A stretch of DNA of 7,507 bases from the NCBI GenBank assembly GCA_003514765.1, contig DOOY01000337.1:1-7507 (forward strand), given 5' to 3'. The position numbers and the translations under genes are program-made. The notes under the pieces are model-generated. The model was not told the origin of the DNA, made no database searches, and worked only from the letters and a program-made list of their open reading frames with translations. This document shows positions 6,992-7,507 of this stretch, piece by piece. This DNA comes from Nitrosomonas sp. (GTDB lineage: Bacteria > Pseudomonadota > Gammaproteobacteria > Burkholderiales > Nitrosomonadaceae). The first letter of the stretch is position 1. The number at the start of each line of letters is the position of its first letter.

Positions 6992-7020
6992 GCCATATAC
7001 TAGGCATATCTATTTGTCAA
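6992..7020 (-). promoter_or_regulatory. candidate promoter of the G8 gene
   Basis: On the minus strand a perfect -35 TTGACA (7015-7020) is followed by TATGGC at 17 bases (three of six to the -10) or TATATG at 15 bases (four of six). The -10 is weak in both readings, so an activator may be needed. The dyad at 7011-7023 covers the -35. The leader would be about 175 bases. Confidence 0.35.
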
Positions 7021-7122
7021 ATATTTCATTGAGATGTTTCTATTACAACCCTACTTAATACTTAAGTCAATTAAAACTTCAATGAAAGAGACTTTTTAAC
7101 AGTTAAGGATTAGTTTAGTTAC

Positions 7123-7131
7123 TGATACAAT
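7123..7131 (+). promoter_or_regulatory. extended -10 promoter candidate for the last gene
   Basis: TGATACAAT fits an extended -10 element (TG, one base, then TACAAT with five of six to consensus). No good -35 lies 17 bases upstream (TTAAGG, three of six), which extended -10 promoters tolerate. Transcription would start near 7138, about 32 bases before the ATG at 7170. Confidence 0.4.
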
Positions 7132-7169
7132 TATTGTTTGCAAAAAATATCATCTAATGCGTAATCAAA

Positions 7170-7507
7170 ATGATTCGATTTATTATTACAACTGCTTTTT
7201 TCTTAATCATCACCCTTTTAAGCTACAATTATTTTTTTGGCACTGCTGAGGAAAAGGAACAAGCTCAAGAAATTTTCAGTAAAGGGGTCGAAGTTGTGGG
7301 CGCGGGTGCTGATCTATTGAAATCTGAATACCAAAAATACGAAGATGGCAAGTATGACGAGGCACTTGATAACATCAATGATCTCTTAGGCAAACTCAAG
7401 AAACACGGTGGTGAATTACTTGAAGAAATTGATAGCTGGGAGCAGAGAAAAGACGATTGGGAGCAAAAGAAAATTGAGCTGCAAAAACTGCAAGACTCCG
7501 ATTCGGA
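7170..7507 (+). CDS. membrane-anchored, charged helical protein, 3' end cut by the window
   Basis: The frame opens at ATG 7170, after an in-frame TAA at 7155-7157, and runs off the window edge after 112 codons with no stop. The first residues are an uncleaved-looking membrane helix (IRFIITTAFFLIITLLSYNYFF, about 2-23). The rest is highly charged and almost wholly helical, rich in E, K, D and L, with heptad-like spacing, especially from EIDSWEQRKDDWEQ onward (86-99). It resembles small conserved proteobacterial hypothetical proteins with one N-terminal helix and a coiled-coil tail, usually exposed on one side of the membrane. No enzymatic motif is visible and no function is proposed. No clear Shine-Dalgarno sequence precedes the start. 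The gene is AT-rich compared with the rest of the window. Confidence 0.8.
   Translation, partial: MIRFIITTAFFLIITLLSYNYFFGTAEEKEQAQEIFSKGVEVVGAGADLLKSEYQKYEDGKYDEALDNINDLLGKLKKHGGELLEEIDSWEQRKDDWEQKKIELQKLQDSDS

Larger units (their letters stand above)
6811..7169. other. AT-rich divergent intergenic region
   Basis: These 359 bases separate the divergent G8 and coiled-coil genes. They hold the G8 ribosome binding site and candidate promoters for both directions. They also hold two single-base-centred dyads: TATTTG-T-CAAATA at 7011-7023, overlapping the G8 -35 candidate, and TTAAC-A-GTTAA at 7096-7106. Both frames around 6803-7058 are open for about 60 codons, but no start has a good ribosome binding site and neither translation looks like a protein I know, so I call no gene here. 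A decayed coding remnant remains possible. Confidence 0.5.

Noticed and set aside
6855..7058. 67-codon plus-strand open frame in the divergent gap
   Set aside because: Its TTG start, and an internal ATG at 6885, lack a ribosome binding site; the translation is not recognisable and overlaps likely promoter sequence. Kept only as a possible remnant.

Overview
The window looks like chromosomal DNA from a Gram-negative proteobacterium of moderate GC. Four of its six genes begin with Sec-type signal peptides or an N-terminal anchor. One gene is a DUF3422 protein, a family I know from proteobacteria. The set of a secreted propeller, a Sco protein, DUF3422 and a G8-domain protein would suit a betaproteobacterium, perhaps an ammonia oxidiser of the Nitrosomonas type, but that genus is a guess. 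I see no tRNA, rRNA, CRISPR array, insertion sequence or phage gene.

Region 1 (1-2708, plus strand) is a probable export and metal-handling operon. It starts with a secreted beta-propeller protein whose start lies left of the window. A 129-base gap with a strong stem-loop follows, then a Sco1/SenC-family protein (CxxxC plus distal His) that starts at TTG. The Sco stop codon overlaps the ATG of a small secreted protein of unknown function. The propeller repeats a Q-x-H-G motif at the start of successive blades and has no cysteine after its signal peptide. With a Sco copper chaperone downstream, the most interesting reading of the window is an uncharacterised periplasmic copper(-like) propeller enzyme with its own maturation factor and an accessory protein.

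Region 2 (2826-4154, minus strand) is a DUF3422 protein with two C-terminal membrane helices. It has its own well-formed sigma70-like promoter, with a perfect 13-base dyad just upstream of the -35. It converges on region 1.

Region 3 (4348-6810, minus strand) is a large secreted G8-domain and parallel beta-helix protein, related in layout to the animal CEMIP/TMEM2 family. It has a strong ribosome binding site and a weak promoter candidate in an AT-rich intergenic stretch (6811-7169).

Region 4 (7170-7507, plus strand) is the beginning of a small membrane-anchored, charged, helical protein cut off by the window edge. It diverges from the G8 gene. Base composition drops visibly from the DUF3422 gene to the G8 gene and again to the last intergenic region and gene.
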